Of a stretch of 64,000 nucleotides of DNA, positions 48,420 to 58,599 are shown in pieces. The notes beneath the pieces are model-generated. The model did no database searches. It was not told the origin of the DNA and saw nothing but the letters and a program-made list of their open reading frames with translations. Made by a program: the position numbers and the translations under genes. The DNA comes from Chrysemys picta bellii (Eukaryota > Chordata > Testudines > Emydidae): assembly GCF_011386835.1 (NCBI RefSeq), contig NC_088797.1:90344264-90408263 (forward strand), written 5' to 3'. How positions within the stretch are numbered: position 1 is the stretch's first letter; each line of letters opens with the position of its first letter.

Positions 48420-49750
48420 TAATACTTTGATAAAATGTTATTAGTATAAAATATATATGTTGAATTCTGATTTGGGGTCCATAGGAACGGAGTAACTCCT
48501 TTGATTGTCCGACAGGTACATGTCTAGGGGATAAATCAAAAACAGTGAAAGCATATGAAAATAGAGATTATCTCCTTTATGTCTTAAGGCAGGGCATTGG
48601 TCCCTTGGAAGGGAGGTGGAAGGATGCCATATCATTATAGTGACATGTGCCAATATTTCATAAACTCAAGGTTGGATCTGTGGGAAGACTGTTTTCCCTT
48701 CAGGAGAAACACAATAGGAACAGGGATCCTTTGTTCAATTTGAAACATTGGATGAAACATAATTATTCAGTTATTGCTTCAACATCTGGCATTTCTACTG
48801 ACCAAGCAGATCTTAGCAAAGGCAATGTTATTTTGTTTACCCCAGCTTTCTCTTAGCTGATCACTATTAGCTAGGCCTCTGGTCTCCAGACCAAACTCTG
48901 GATTTTGGGTCTGGAAAAGAGCTGGCATAATTCATATACCAGGTTGTTTATATAACGTGCACATGGATTTAAACCCTTCAATACTATAAATAAATAGAAT
49001 ATAGTTTATACAGGCATGGTGTTGTGCAGCATATTGATAGTTCAAAATATAGACAGCAACAGAGCATATTTATCTACTGTCTGTGAATAGTAATGTGGAA
49101 GCCAGATTAGGTAATGATAAAATTATATCATTTGGTTTACCAAGGCCAAAGAAATGGAAGCTACCATTATTCTTGCCTGTACGCCATGTGTAATTATAAA
49201 GCTCAAATGACAGTTTGTATGATGGAATTACACAAACTACATCAGGTTCACTGGAATATTTGATGTTGTTTCAAGGGATGGCTTTAAGCATAGGTCAAAT
49301 AGACCCCTTACCCACCATATACCAGGGGGCAAAGGGAACTATATTAGGGGTGCAGCATAAACTCTGACTGGTCACTCCTCAGCTGAAATTTTACATTAGA
49401 GAATCAGACCACCCTGCCACTGGCCCTTTTCTCTCCCTTCCAGGCAGAGTGAGTTTCATGGAGATTCAAATATGGCCTAGTCTTATTGATTACAGAGCCT
49501 GCTAACACCGCTCCAGCAAAAGGAGGCAAGGCAAGTGATCCCCCTCTTCTTTGCCCAGCAGATCTGGATGGCTGCAGAAAGGGAAGAATACTTCACACCA
49601 TGAAATGCTGCAGCAGATCTGCTCCTCCTGTATATTAGACACTACAGAGATCTTGCTGGCCATGGTAGGATTTAACAGGGAGGGCTATGTCTACCATCAG
49701 CCATCCAGCACTTGCTGGCAGACCTATCTTGTGTACTAATTAGCTGGGTG
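48420..49750. other. Sequence without recognised features
   Basis: It could include internal sequence of the retroviral element next door, but no domain is visible. Confidence 0.35.
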
Positions 49751-49754
49751 GACT

Positions 49755-50140
49755 ATACTAAATCTGGTCAAAAATATTTTGTCTGAAACTTTGAGTGAAA
49801 AATACAGATCAGGATAATTGAAACAATTCACAAAATTGTGTCAAATTTATCAAACTGTTTTGGTCAAAATATTTTCTAAAAAAAGACATTTCATTTCAAC
49901 ATTTTCAAAACAAGACTTTAGATTTTCAATTCAGAACAACTTTTTGATTAGACATGTACTTTAATTTTATTGTTTAAGTTTTAAGAAGCTTAAAAAATGT
50001 TTAATTTTGGTTTGAGCAAAGCATTTCATGTGACACAAAACTTTTTTTTTTTTTTTTTTTTTTTAACACAGAACAGGCAGGGAACTGAAAAATCAGCTAT
50101 CCGCACAGCTCTGAACACCTCAGATCCTTTGGCCCTGGGG
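49755..50140. mobile_element. AT-rich hAT-type element, partial
   Basis: Wording such as TCTGGTCAAAAATATTTTG, TTTCAACATTTTCAAAAC and TTTTCAATTCAGAACAAC matches the AT-rich elements at 17797 and 54579. A poly-T run (50041-50064) breaks it. The ends were not fixed. Confidence 0.45.
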
Positions 50141-50320
50141 CACAGGGCTGGCCATTTAGCTAGCCATTCCACTCTAGGCCACTCCCACAGGTAGTGGTGT
50201 GGGGGAAGATACTCCCCGCATTTTCATTCTCACCTCTACCCCACACCAGCATAGCAGAACATAGCCCAGAAGAGCTGTCCTTTTCTCTTATCTGTTGAGC
50301 TTTTTCATAAGAGTGCAGAA

Positions 50321-51416
50321 TAGGGTGACCAGACGTCCCGATTTTATCGGGACCGTCCCGATATTTCCTTGTTTGTCCCGCGTCCCGACCGACATGCGGT
50401 CGGGACAACCGGACAAACAAGGAAATGCCCCGAGCCTCGAGCCCGGAAGTGCTCGCGCCCCCCCCCCTGCCCCGACTCCGCCCCCTCCTCCCCCGATTGG
50501 CTCCCTCCCCGAATCCCCGCCTCTTCCCCGGGCTCACCATTCCCCCTCCCTCCACAAGCGCTGGAGGGAGGCCCGGGAGACGCAGGGGAAGCGCGGGGCC
50601 GGGGTGAGTAACAGTCCGGCCTGGCGCAGTGCAGGCAGGACTCGGGTGGTTGGGAGAGGAGGGGGGCGACCCGCGGGGCCAGGCGACGGGGGAGGAAGCG
50701 GCCATGGCGCTCGGCGGCTCTGGCGCCCCCGAACCCCCCGAGCCGGGGCCTGCAGCAGCGCGTACGCTGGGCCCAGCCCCTGGCTAGGCACGTCTGGGCT
50801 GCCCAGCTGGTGCTATCCCGCGGCGGCCCCGGGGTGGAGGCATCGGCCGCCCAGCCCCGTTCGTTCCCCTGCGGGACGGGGGGGCTGGGGCCTGCTGCCC
50901 CCACTCCGGGGCCGCCGCGGGATAGCACCAGCTGGGCAGCAGCCCAGACGCTGGCCAGGGGCTGGGCCCAGCGTGCGCGCTACTGGGTCCCCGCAGCAGG
51001 CCCCGGCTCGGGGGGTTCGGGGGCGCCAGAGCCGCAGCCGCGGAGCGCCATGGCCGCTTCCTCCCCCGCGGCAGTGGGAGCTGCAGCAGCGGCTGCTCCC
51101 GAGTCCCGCTGCCCAGGGGGGAGAACAACCGCCGCCTGGCCCCGCGGGCCGCCCCCCTCCTCTCCTTACCACCCGACTGAGTCCTGCCTGCTCGGGACCA
51201 GGCCGGACTCTTACTCACCCCGGCCCCGCGCTTCCCCTGAGTCTCCCGGGCCTCCCTCCAGCACTTGCGGAGGAAGTTTTTTTTTTTTTTTTTTTTTGGC
51301 CCCGCCCCCTGCCACGCCCCCCCCACGTCACCCCCCCCCCCCCCCCGCGACGCCCCCCCCCCACGTCACCCCCCCCCCGCGTCCCGATATTTTTCTTTGG
51401 TGATCTGGTCACCCTA
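50321..51416. mobile_element. 1.1-kb palindromic GC-rich hAT element
   Basis: GTGCAGAA occurs at 50313-50320 and 51417-51424, a perfect 8-bp duplication. The ends TAGGGTGACCAGACGTCCCG and CTGGTCACCCTA match those of the 124-bp element at 27969. The two halves are near reverse complements meeting at about 50870: for example, GCTGCCCAGCTGGTGCTATC near 50795 is answered by GATAGCACCAGCTGGGCAGC near 50922. Long ORFs on both strands (up to 389 codons at 50295-51464) are composition artefacts of a GC-rich palindrome and run beyond the element. Confidence 0.88.
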
Positions 51417-51429
51417 GTGCAGAATCATA

Positions 51430-52580
51430 TTATAGTCCTGATTCCCCACTGCCCTGCATGTTGAAGTCATTCACACCTTTTATTTCCATATGGAAACATT
51501 TCATACCTACTTTTATAGTCATTTACACCTGTGCAAAGATAAGAGGCTGTAGAAAATCAGGTCCTATGTATTTATGACTGATCTTAAAATAATGCCGCTA
51601 TCATTCTCTTCACTGTTACCCCATATTCTTATTAAAAGCTATTCTCCAGACACTCAACATTAATACCTAATAAAAAAGCATTTAAAGTCATTTAAGATAA
51701 TAGCCTCTTTTAGCAATAAACTCTGATTTGATATTTTAATTATTGGTCCCCATTCTCCATTCATCTAAATCAACATGTTTCATACACTTATTATTATCGC
51801 ATTAGAATGAGGAGGAAAAGATGAATTTTTCAAGGATGATAATCTTTTGTTAGTAATTCTCTTAGAATACCTCATCCATCACTTTCTTCTGTCATTTTCT
51901 CCAACTCTGCCAATCCATCACCTGTAAGATTTAATCTCTTGAAGGTAAATTTTTAATTCAGCCATGCCACCAATAAAAAAACCTCTCTTCACAGGATAGA
52001 TATGCTGAGTTCAGTAGCTATGACAGTGTGGGTTCATTTGTGCTCTGAAATGCTATTTGTGTTAACAAAATGTAAATTAATCCCATGGGACAGAAATTAT
52101 ACCTGTGTTTTCTAGAACATTTAATAAATAGTTGAGTTGAACAGATACAAATGCCTACTGCTATTTTACATGAGAGCACTGATAAATATGCCCCCTTTTG
52201 TGAGAGCAGCAGACTGCTTAGTTGTGGGATTCAGACCTGTTACTTCTTTAATTCAATTGAAGCTGCTTCTCACTGCTTTTCCTATGACATACAGGTCCAC
52301 CTACACATTACTGTCTGGAGTGGTGATATGGAGATGCAGGAGACATCTTCTGGTGGACTCTCAATCTAAAATATAGCAAATCGAATAAAAAATCAGACTT
52401 CATTTAATCAGTTATGTGCTATTAAACATATTAAAATCAAGAATCTGGCTCAATTCTGAGAGGCACTGAGCTCCAGCAACACACATTGAATCCTCCCAAC
52501 CCTTTAACAGTCAAGAAATAGTTGGATTCCCAGCAGCCACATGGCAAAGGGCCATGTTCTTTGTTGCCTTGCACCTTGTA
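51430..52580. other. AT-rich sequence without recognised features
   Basis: No coding domain or repeat end was seen. Confidence 0.45.
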
Positions 52581-52866
52581 CAGTTAAAAGAACAGGAGTA
52601 CTTGTGGCACCTTAGAGACTAACAAATTTATTAGAGCATAAGCTTTCGTGGACTACAGCCCACTTCTTCAGATGCATATAGAGTGGAATAAATATTGAGG
52701 AGATATATATACACACATACAGAGAGCATGAACAGGTGGGAGTTGTCTTACCAACTCTGAGAGGCCAATTAAGTAAGAGAAAAAAAACTTTTGAAGTGAT
52801 AATCGAGATAGCCCAGTACAGACAGTTTGATGAGACGTGTGAGAATACTTACAAGGGGAGATAGAT

Positions 52867-53807
52867 TCAATGTTTGTAATGGCTCAGCCATTCCCAGTCC
52901 TTATTCAATCCTGAGTTGATTGTGTCTAGTTTGCATATCAATTCCAGCTCAGCAGTCTCTCGTTGGAGTCTGTTTTTGAAGTTTTTCTGTTGTAAGGTAG
53001 CCACCCGCAGGTCTGACATTGAATGGCCAGACAGGTTAAAGTGTTCTCCCACTGGTTTTTGAGTATTATGATTCCTGATGTCAGATTTGTGTCCATTAAT
53101 TCTTTGCGTAGAGACTGTCCGGTTTGGCCAATGTACATGGCAGAGGGGCATTGCTGGCACATGATGGCATATATCACATTGGTAGATGTGCAGGTGAACG
53201 AGCCCCTGATGGTATGGCTGATGTGATTAGGTCCTATGATGATGTCACTTGAATAGATATGTGGACAGAGTTGGCATCGGGCTTTGTTACAAGGATAGGT
53301 TCCTGGGTCAGTGGTTTTGTTCAGTGATGTGTGGTTGCTGGTGAGTATTTGCTTTAGGTTGGGGGGTTGTCTGTAAGCGAGGACAGGTCTGTCTCCCAAG
53401 ATCTGTGAGAGTAAAGGATCATCTTTCAAGATAGGTTGTAGATCTCTGATGATGCGCTGGAGAGGTTTTAGTTGGGGGCTGAAGGTGACAGCTAATGGTG
53501 TTCTGTTATTTTCTTTGTTGGGCCTGTCTTGTAGGAGGTGACTTCTGGGTACTCGTCTGGCTCTGTCAATCTGTTTTTTCACTTCAGCAGGTGGGTATTG
53601 TAGTTTTAAGAATGCTTGATAGAGATCTTGTAGGTGCTTGTCTCTATCTGAGGGATTGGAGCAAATGCGGTTATATCTTAGAGCTTGGCTGTAGACAATG
53701 GATCGTGTGGTGTGTCTTGGATGGAAGCTGGAGGCATGTAGGTAAGTGTAGCGGTCAGTAGGTTTCCGGTATAGGGTGGTATTTATGTGACCATCGCTTA
53801 TTAGCAC
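52867..53807 (-). pseudogene. PLE RT tail, linker and GIY-YIG endonuclease, frameshifted
   Basis: The 289-residue frame (53807-52938) begins in the post-catalytic RT part (TTLYRKPTDRYTYLHASSFH). It passes a linker with a CxxC-H-type cluster (CNKARCQLCPHI) and reaches the GIY-YIG start (VIYAIMCQQCPSAMYIGQTG). It then shifts frame, and the domain continues in the 53160-52867 frame: R and H in LRKRINGHKSD-like wording, the catalytic-type glutamate in RETAELE, and a later SGLNKDW. GIY-YIG enzymes nick DNA, and in PLEs this activity is thought to start target-primed reverse transcription. A frameshift near 53110-53150 means it is not translated whole. Confidence 0.85.
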
Positions 53808-53859
53808 AGTAGTGTCCAGGAAATGGACCGCTTGTGTGGATTGATCTAGGCTGAGGTGG

Positions 53860-53975
53860 GATGGAAATTATTGAAATCATGGTGGAATTCCTCAAGGGCT
53901 TCTTTTCCATGGGTCCAGATGATGAAGATGTCATCAATGTAGCACAAGTAGAGTAGGGGCGTTAGGGGACGAGAG
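53860..53975 (-). pseudogene. PLE reverse transcriptase catalytic segment
   Basis: The minus-strand translation gives LYLCYIDDIFIIWTHG, with both active-site aspartates, followed by KEALEEFHHDFNNFHP. This is the PLE version of the RT palm motif. A stop or frameshift separates it from the frame starting at 53807. The amino-terminal fingers and palm parts are absent because the copy is truncated at about 53995. Confidence 0.82.
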
Positions 53976-53999
53976 CTAAGGAAGCGTTAGTTACACCAG

Positions 54000-54110
54000 T
54001 GCAAAATAAGTGTTAAGTGGCTACTCTTTTGATATGGTAACACTCTACAGTCATTTTGTACCAGTGTAAATAGCTACTTAAGGTGCAGGACAACAGTGAA
54101 TCAGACCCAC
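54000..54110. repeat. Short old palindromic repeat, possible
   Basis: TTACACCAGTGCAAAATAAGTG and TACCAGTGTAAATAGCTACTTAAGGTGCAG resemble an old short repeat in the ACCAGTGTAAAT class. The boundaries are vague. Confidence 0.3.
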
Positions 54111-54578
54111 AAAAAGAGAAAAACCTATCTCTTTAAGCAGCTAGAAAGGAGAGAGCAGACCCTGAGACAGCTGTGTGCACGTGTTTTCAGTGTTCTCAGC
54201 AGCTAAAGTTGTCCATTGCTGCCCTGATTGATCACAAGAAGGGCAGTAAATTCACAATAACTGTAGACATCTTTATGAAATGGCAAAGGACTTAGCAAAG
54301 TCAGCCCATTGCCAGAGGAATTTATGAACTATTGAGTTTGTGATCCTTTCAAGTAGAAGTGAATTTTATCATTGTCTCCTCTGAAACTCTAGTGACACCA
54401 GGAGTCACAGATGTTAACATTATCATCAGATGCAAAGAACTTCATACTTTCACTAGGTAGCATACCAATGCATCATTTCCCTTGTATTCCTGGAAGGAGA
54501 TAGTTCTTTTTTCTGTGTCTGCTTTCAGACCAGAATATGAAGTTTTTTCCATTCCAAACTGAACTTTGATCTCAGCAG

Positions 54579-54990
54579 TAAAGATGGGTGAAATCTCTTT
54601 TACAAAACTCTTTTCAGCAAAACTTGCAGATTTGGTGACATTGAAACTTTTCTTGAATCATGTCACTTTTGCTGCATTTTATTTAGGGGAAAAAGCTTAA
54701 GTCCCAAACAATTCAAAATAACTAGTTTGACATTCTCAAAACAAAAATATATCAATTTTTCAGTATGAAACAACTTTCCATTTCAGTGTCCTTTAATTTT
54801 ATTTTTAATCAAAACTTTTATATATGCCCCAAATCTAAACAAGATGTTTTGATTTTGTCAAAATGAAATATTATGTTCATCCCAAAATTATTTTTATTTT
54901 GAATTTTCAATTCACCAAAAATGTTTGGACCCAAAACAATTTTTTTCAGAATCACTATGAATTGAAACAAAAGTCTTTCACCCAACTCTA
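54579..54990. mobile_element. AT-rich hAT-type element
   Basis: The left end TAAAGATGGGTGAAA and right end TTTCACCCAACTCTA are inverted with one or two mismatches. The flanks CTCAGCAG and GTCATCAG match at 6 of 8 positions. The interior is AT-rich, like the element at 17797. There is no transposase. Confidence 0.6.
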
Positions 54991-55174
54991 GTCATCAGGT
55001 CTCACAAGCTATTCAGGTGCAGGATAGGCCAATATCTGGCTAGGAGATGTCAAGGGAAAGTTAGGGTTCTGCCGGGTTTGTTACTGTCCTCCGGGGTCAG
55101 TGTATTCATGGTGAGTCTCTTTGTACTGAAGCTGACTACCTGCAACAATCAGGTCAATTGTCCTTGTAGCTGAA

Positions 55175-55417
55175 ATGGACAAGAGTTTCTCTGCTGCTGA
55201 GTCGAAAATAACTAATGAAGCATCACAAAAAGGCCATTCTGGTATCCTGTGCATTGGTGGCAAATGTAAAACAGGTCCCTGGAAAATTCAAACATTGTCC
55301 AAAACGGCTAACCATGCCCTCCGATTGTGTGTGAACACCAAGGAATGCTACTACCCAGTCAGCGATCATGTGAGATCCAAAAGATTTGGTGGCAAAGTCA
55401 AAGAGGTTACAGTTTAA
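55175..55417 (+). other. Unassigned 80-codon ORF
   Basis: The frame opens at an ATG and ends in a stop after KEVTV. It encodes a cysteine-containing, soluble-looking peptide with ILCIGGKCKTGPWK, LRLCVNTKECYYPVSD and RSKRFGGKVKE. It has no obvious membrane segment, signal peptide or low-complexity bias, and I do not recognise a family. It is flanked by an AT-rich hAT (54579-54990) and a MITE-like repeat (55490-55730). There is no clear splice context or upstream promoter. It could be a chance ORF, a retrocopy fragment or a viral or transposon remnant. Confidence 0.25.
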
Positions 55418-55489
55418 TAGACAATAGACAAATGGTGGGGAAAATGAATAATTAGTTTTCCCTATCTGCAAGAACTAGGGGACAGACGG

Positions 55490-55730
55490 TTTGTCTACAG
55501 GGTGAGTTATTGTGCAGCAAGCCAGGGTGTGAATTTACAGTGTACCAGCTTGCCATGCACCAACATGCCATGTGGACACTCCTACAGCACAGTAAAAGTC
55601 TTGGATTTGTGGCTTAGCCTACTACACTTGTAATGCACAGTAGCAGTGTCCACACAGCAAATTACTGTGTGGTAGATTCACATGCTGGTTTACCAGGCAC
55701 TAGCTTCTCATTTAGATGAGCCAAGGGAGA
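55490..55730. mobile_element. MITE-like repeat
   Basis: TTGTCTACAGGGTGAGTTATTG at the left is followed by repeated CACAGTA..GTGTCCACA wording and CTGTGTGGTAGATTCACATGC. I recognise this as a common short DNA-transposon type in turtle and crocodilian DNA. The right end is truncated, and no target duplication is seen. Confidence 0.5.
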
Positions 55731-55734
55731 TTGA

Positions 55735-55835
55735 GTAATATATGCCTAAGGTCACACAGAGCATGTGGGAGAGCTGGTAACTGAACTCAGATCTGTTGAG
55801 ACCCAGGCCAGTGCCTTACCTGCAAGGCCATCCTT
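55735..55835. repeat. MIR-like old SINE fragment
   Basis: AGGTCACACAGAGCATG, GGGAGAGCTGGTAACTGAACTC and CAGTGCCTTACC are in MIR-like order. Confidence 0.55.
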
Positions 55836-56344
55836 CTCATCTTTTTCACCTGATCCAAACTTCAATAAGCTTTGTGAGATGCTAAGCTGGGGATTTGAGC
55901 CCATGTGAATTTCAGATGCTAATAGTGTTCACTGTTCTAGGAAGGCATTGAACCATATTTTTACCATGGTCTTGTGTTTTCTTCTTCCTGTCTTGTTGCA
56001 GATTTGTTTTTCCTAAAAGGGGTTTCTGTTAGTAACCTCTCTGAAAATACTGCTCAGGGTGCATGTACGTAGAAGCAGTTTGTTTGGCAGCAAACTAGTC
56101 TGTACATGAGTCACTATTACTTCTCTTCAAAAATTGCTGTTTAACAATTGGTCTGCTATGACTTGTCTTGTTATAATCAATGAAACAATGCACTAATTAC
56201 AGAAATTAATGCCAGGAAGAAGTACATTTGTAAAATGAGTTCATGCAGTGTTGCATTGATAACATCAGAATATAGGATTAAAATGGTCACCAGTTGCATT
56301 CTTATTAGTTAGCATCTGTTTTTGATGCATATCATGAATTTGTC

Positions 56345-56914
56345 TGTGGTAGCGCCTGCTCTAGGAGCTACATGGGGAGCCCAATTATCCACCACCCTAG
56401 CACGTTACTGGGTGTCTTTCTAGTGGGCCAGCACTCAAAACTCTAGCTGAGGCCTCCAGTCTTGTTCTCTCTCGGCATTCCAGGTGAAACCACTAAACAT
56501 CCCGCAGTCAGTTAACAGGATTAAACAAAAGAAAGGAAAAGAAAAACCTGTAAGCTGCTCCCTCCAGGATCTGGGCCTCTTACTTCAAAGGGGCCTGGGA
56601 GTATCACTACCCACTTCAGAGTCCACTGGGGATCCAGTGTAAGTATCAGTTCTCTTTCCTCTTCAACCTGGGAGTCCTGCCCCCTCCTTCAGTGAGGGCA
56701 GGAGCTCTGCAGGCTGTCATTTTGCTCTTCAGGGCTGGAAAGGCTCAACTCCATTTCCTTGCCAGGGTTGCCCACATCTGAGAGGAGTTTGCTGCATTTT
56801 AACTCCTTCTCCAATCCTGGCTGATTTGCAGGTGAGAAGGGGTGGGATCATTTCAGCCCAAAGCAGCTATTTAATCCCTTCTATGCTAGTGCCGGGTTTA
56901 TATACCCCATCACA
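56345..56914 (-). repeat. 3' LTR of the second Gypsy element
   Basis: On the minus strand the LTR starts TGTGATGGGGTATATAAACC at 56914. A purine-rich tract (GAAGGGGAGGATA, complement of 56915-56927) comes directly before it, as expected for plus-strand priming. The end near 56345 reads GGCGCTACCACA. The TATATAAA near the start may be promoter-like. No target duplication was confirmed. Confidence 0.68.
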
Positions 56915-57072
56915 TATCCTCCCCTTCAGGACTGTGGTAGCAGTGTTGTAATCAGAGTTGGTGCTCCACTTTCTTTTGAAAAGATATCCACATTTTGGTT
57001 TTTCTTGCCAGCCCAGTGAAGGACCTGGAAATTGCAAAGCTGTAATGATAGGTACCAGAGCATTATTGCTGG

Positions 57073-57270
57073 TTAGTGTCTTTCATAGTATGTAGCCACT
57101 TGAGTGCAGCATGACCCATGACCTGAGAAAAGGTGTTTCCCAGCAAATAATACAGTGAGTCCACAGCCCATTTTAACACCAGCTCTTCCTTCTCTATGAA
57201 GAAGTATAATTTTTCCTCTAGAAAACAGTTTCCAGCTTATACAAAAGTACTGAGTGTTCTTCTTCAATCT
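57073..57270 (-). pseudogene. Gypsy RNase H fragment
   Basis: Broken frames contain an EKEELVLKWAVDSL-like block followed by YYLLGNTFS, the same RNase H signature as at 5907-6116. It lies between RT and the 3' LTR as expected. Confidence 0.6.
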
Positions 57271-57502
57271 CCTGTGAAAGGACTGCCCCTAGTTCTATGT
57301 CAGAGGTGAGAGTTTGCAGGATGAATCCTTTTGAAAAGGACCAGCACTCCTGCAATGTCTCGAAGGCCTTATCACAGGCCTCCAATCACAGGAGGTTACT
57401 TGGGTATCCATTATTTAAAGGCTCCATGAGGGCAGCTGCAATGGTACCAAATCCTAGCACAAAGCATCGATAATATCCTGCCAGACCCAAGAGGTGTTAG
57501 AC

Positions 57503-58560
57503 TCATTTCTCTGTTGTGGGCACTGGCAACACTTGGACTTTGTTGACTAGTGGCAGCCGCTGGCCTACTCCCATGGTGTAGCCCAAATAAGTGACTTTGT
57601 GGTTCCCTATTTTACATTTCACCAAGTTAGGTGTTAGGCTGGCATCTGTGAAGTCCTGGAGCACTGCTGCAAGCTGCTTTATGGGGGTCCCCCAATCTGA
57701 ACTGTAGATAACGATGTTGTCCAGGTAGGTGGCTGCATACAGACAATGTGGTTGTAGTATGCAGTCATTTAGCCTCGTGAAAGATGCTGTCTCATGGAGA
57801 CCACAATGATACAAGTTGAAGGGTGTGGAAAAGGCTGTCTTCTCCTGGGATTCTGGCATCAATGGTATTTGCCAGTAACCTTTCATGAAGTCTAAAGTGG
57901 CTATATATCTGGCTGTACCCAACTGTTCTAATAGTTCATTCACCCTCAGCAACAAGTAGGCATCAAACTTCAGTGTTGCATTGAGCTTTTGGAAATCGCT
58001 GCAGTAACAAATTGTGCCATTTTGCTTTGTCACTAGTACAATGGGACTTTTCCATTTTACTATGTGATTCTCCAAAGTCTAACATAGCTCGGAATTCACC
58101 CTGCATGGTGTCTCACATTTTACGAGGGAGCAGCTGCAGTGTTTCCCTGACCCACTGCTGTTTAGTATGGTGATAAGTTAGGTGGATCTGTCTGGGTAAG
58201 GTCGAGAACACGGTGGGAAAGGAGTCCAACTTCTGCACCTGGATCCTTTGCTCAGCCTGCAGCATTTCCTCCATTTGTATGGGTCACACCATATGTGCTA
58301 TGGGCTCCTGGAGTCCTAAATTGGGCTCCGGAGGTTCTGGGGTTATAAGGAGTACCTCCTAGTCTTTCCAGGCTTTTAATAGAGTCACATGATAGATCTG
58401 GGTCTCCTTTTTCTTCTCTGGGTACTGATCCTCATAGTCAATGGGGACCACTTGCCTCACTACCTTAAAGGGTCCCTGTCAAGAATTGGGATTCTGAGCT
58501 GGGTAGTAACAATAACACCTAGTTTGAATACTCAGTCCGGTCCCCTTGTTATAGGCCTTC
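57503..58560 (-). pseudogene. Gypsy integrase tail and reverse transcriptase
   Basis: Upstream (58560-58380), broken frames hold the integrase carboxy-terminal part: VLLLLPSSESQ, then a TQIYHV-like segment. RT proper is the 190-residue frame 58075-57503, with KWKSPIVLVTKQNGTI, FQKLNATLKFDAY, LDFMKGYWQIPL and the palm box YLDNIVIYS. The second active-site aspartate of the usual YxDD is asparagine, and the MPFGL segment preceding it is damaged. RT would copy element RNA, but this copy cannot. TYLGYTMG and the following VLPVPTTEK mark the thumb side. Confidence 0.85.
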
Positions 58561-58571
58561 TTTTGTCCTTG

Positions 58572-58599
58572 ATGTCTTCACCTGCAGTAGCTGACTCAG
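58572..58599 (-). repeat. 28-bp inverted repeat at integrase flip, left copy
   Basis: This is the reverse complement of 59099-59126 with a single mismatch (27 of 28). The two copies bracket the plus-strand integrase segment. Both belong to the coding sequence for the SQLLxVKT part of integrase. Confidence 0.88.

Larger units (their letters stand above)
52586..53995 (-). mobile_element. Penelope-like retroelement, 5'-truncated
   Basis: Read on the minus strand: an RT catalytic segment (about 53960-53860), a linker, a GIY-YIG endonuclease (about 53190-52870), and then the non-coding 3' region (52775-52586) shared with the short copies at 232, 9524 and 16213. RT followed by GIY-YIG is the diagnostic PLE layout. 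The copy starts inside the RT core, so most of the RT is missing. The outermost 3' part seen in the other copies is absent here. No target duplication was found. Confidence 0.85.

Noticed and set aside
50295..51464. 389-residue proline-rich ORF, the longest in the window
   Set aside because: It runs through a GC-rich palindromic hAT element and past its ends. The opposite strand has similar long ORFs, and there is no domain. This is a composition artefact.
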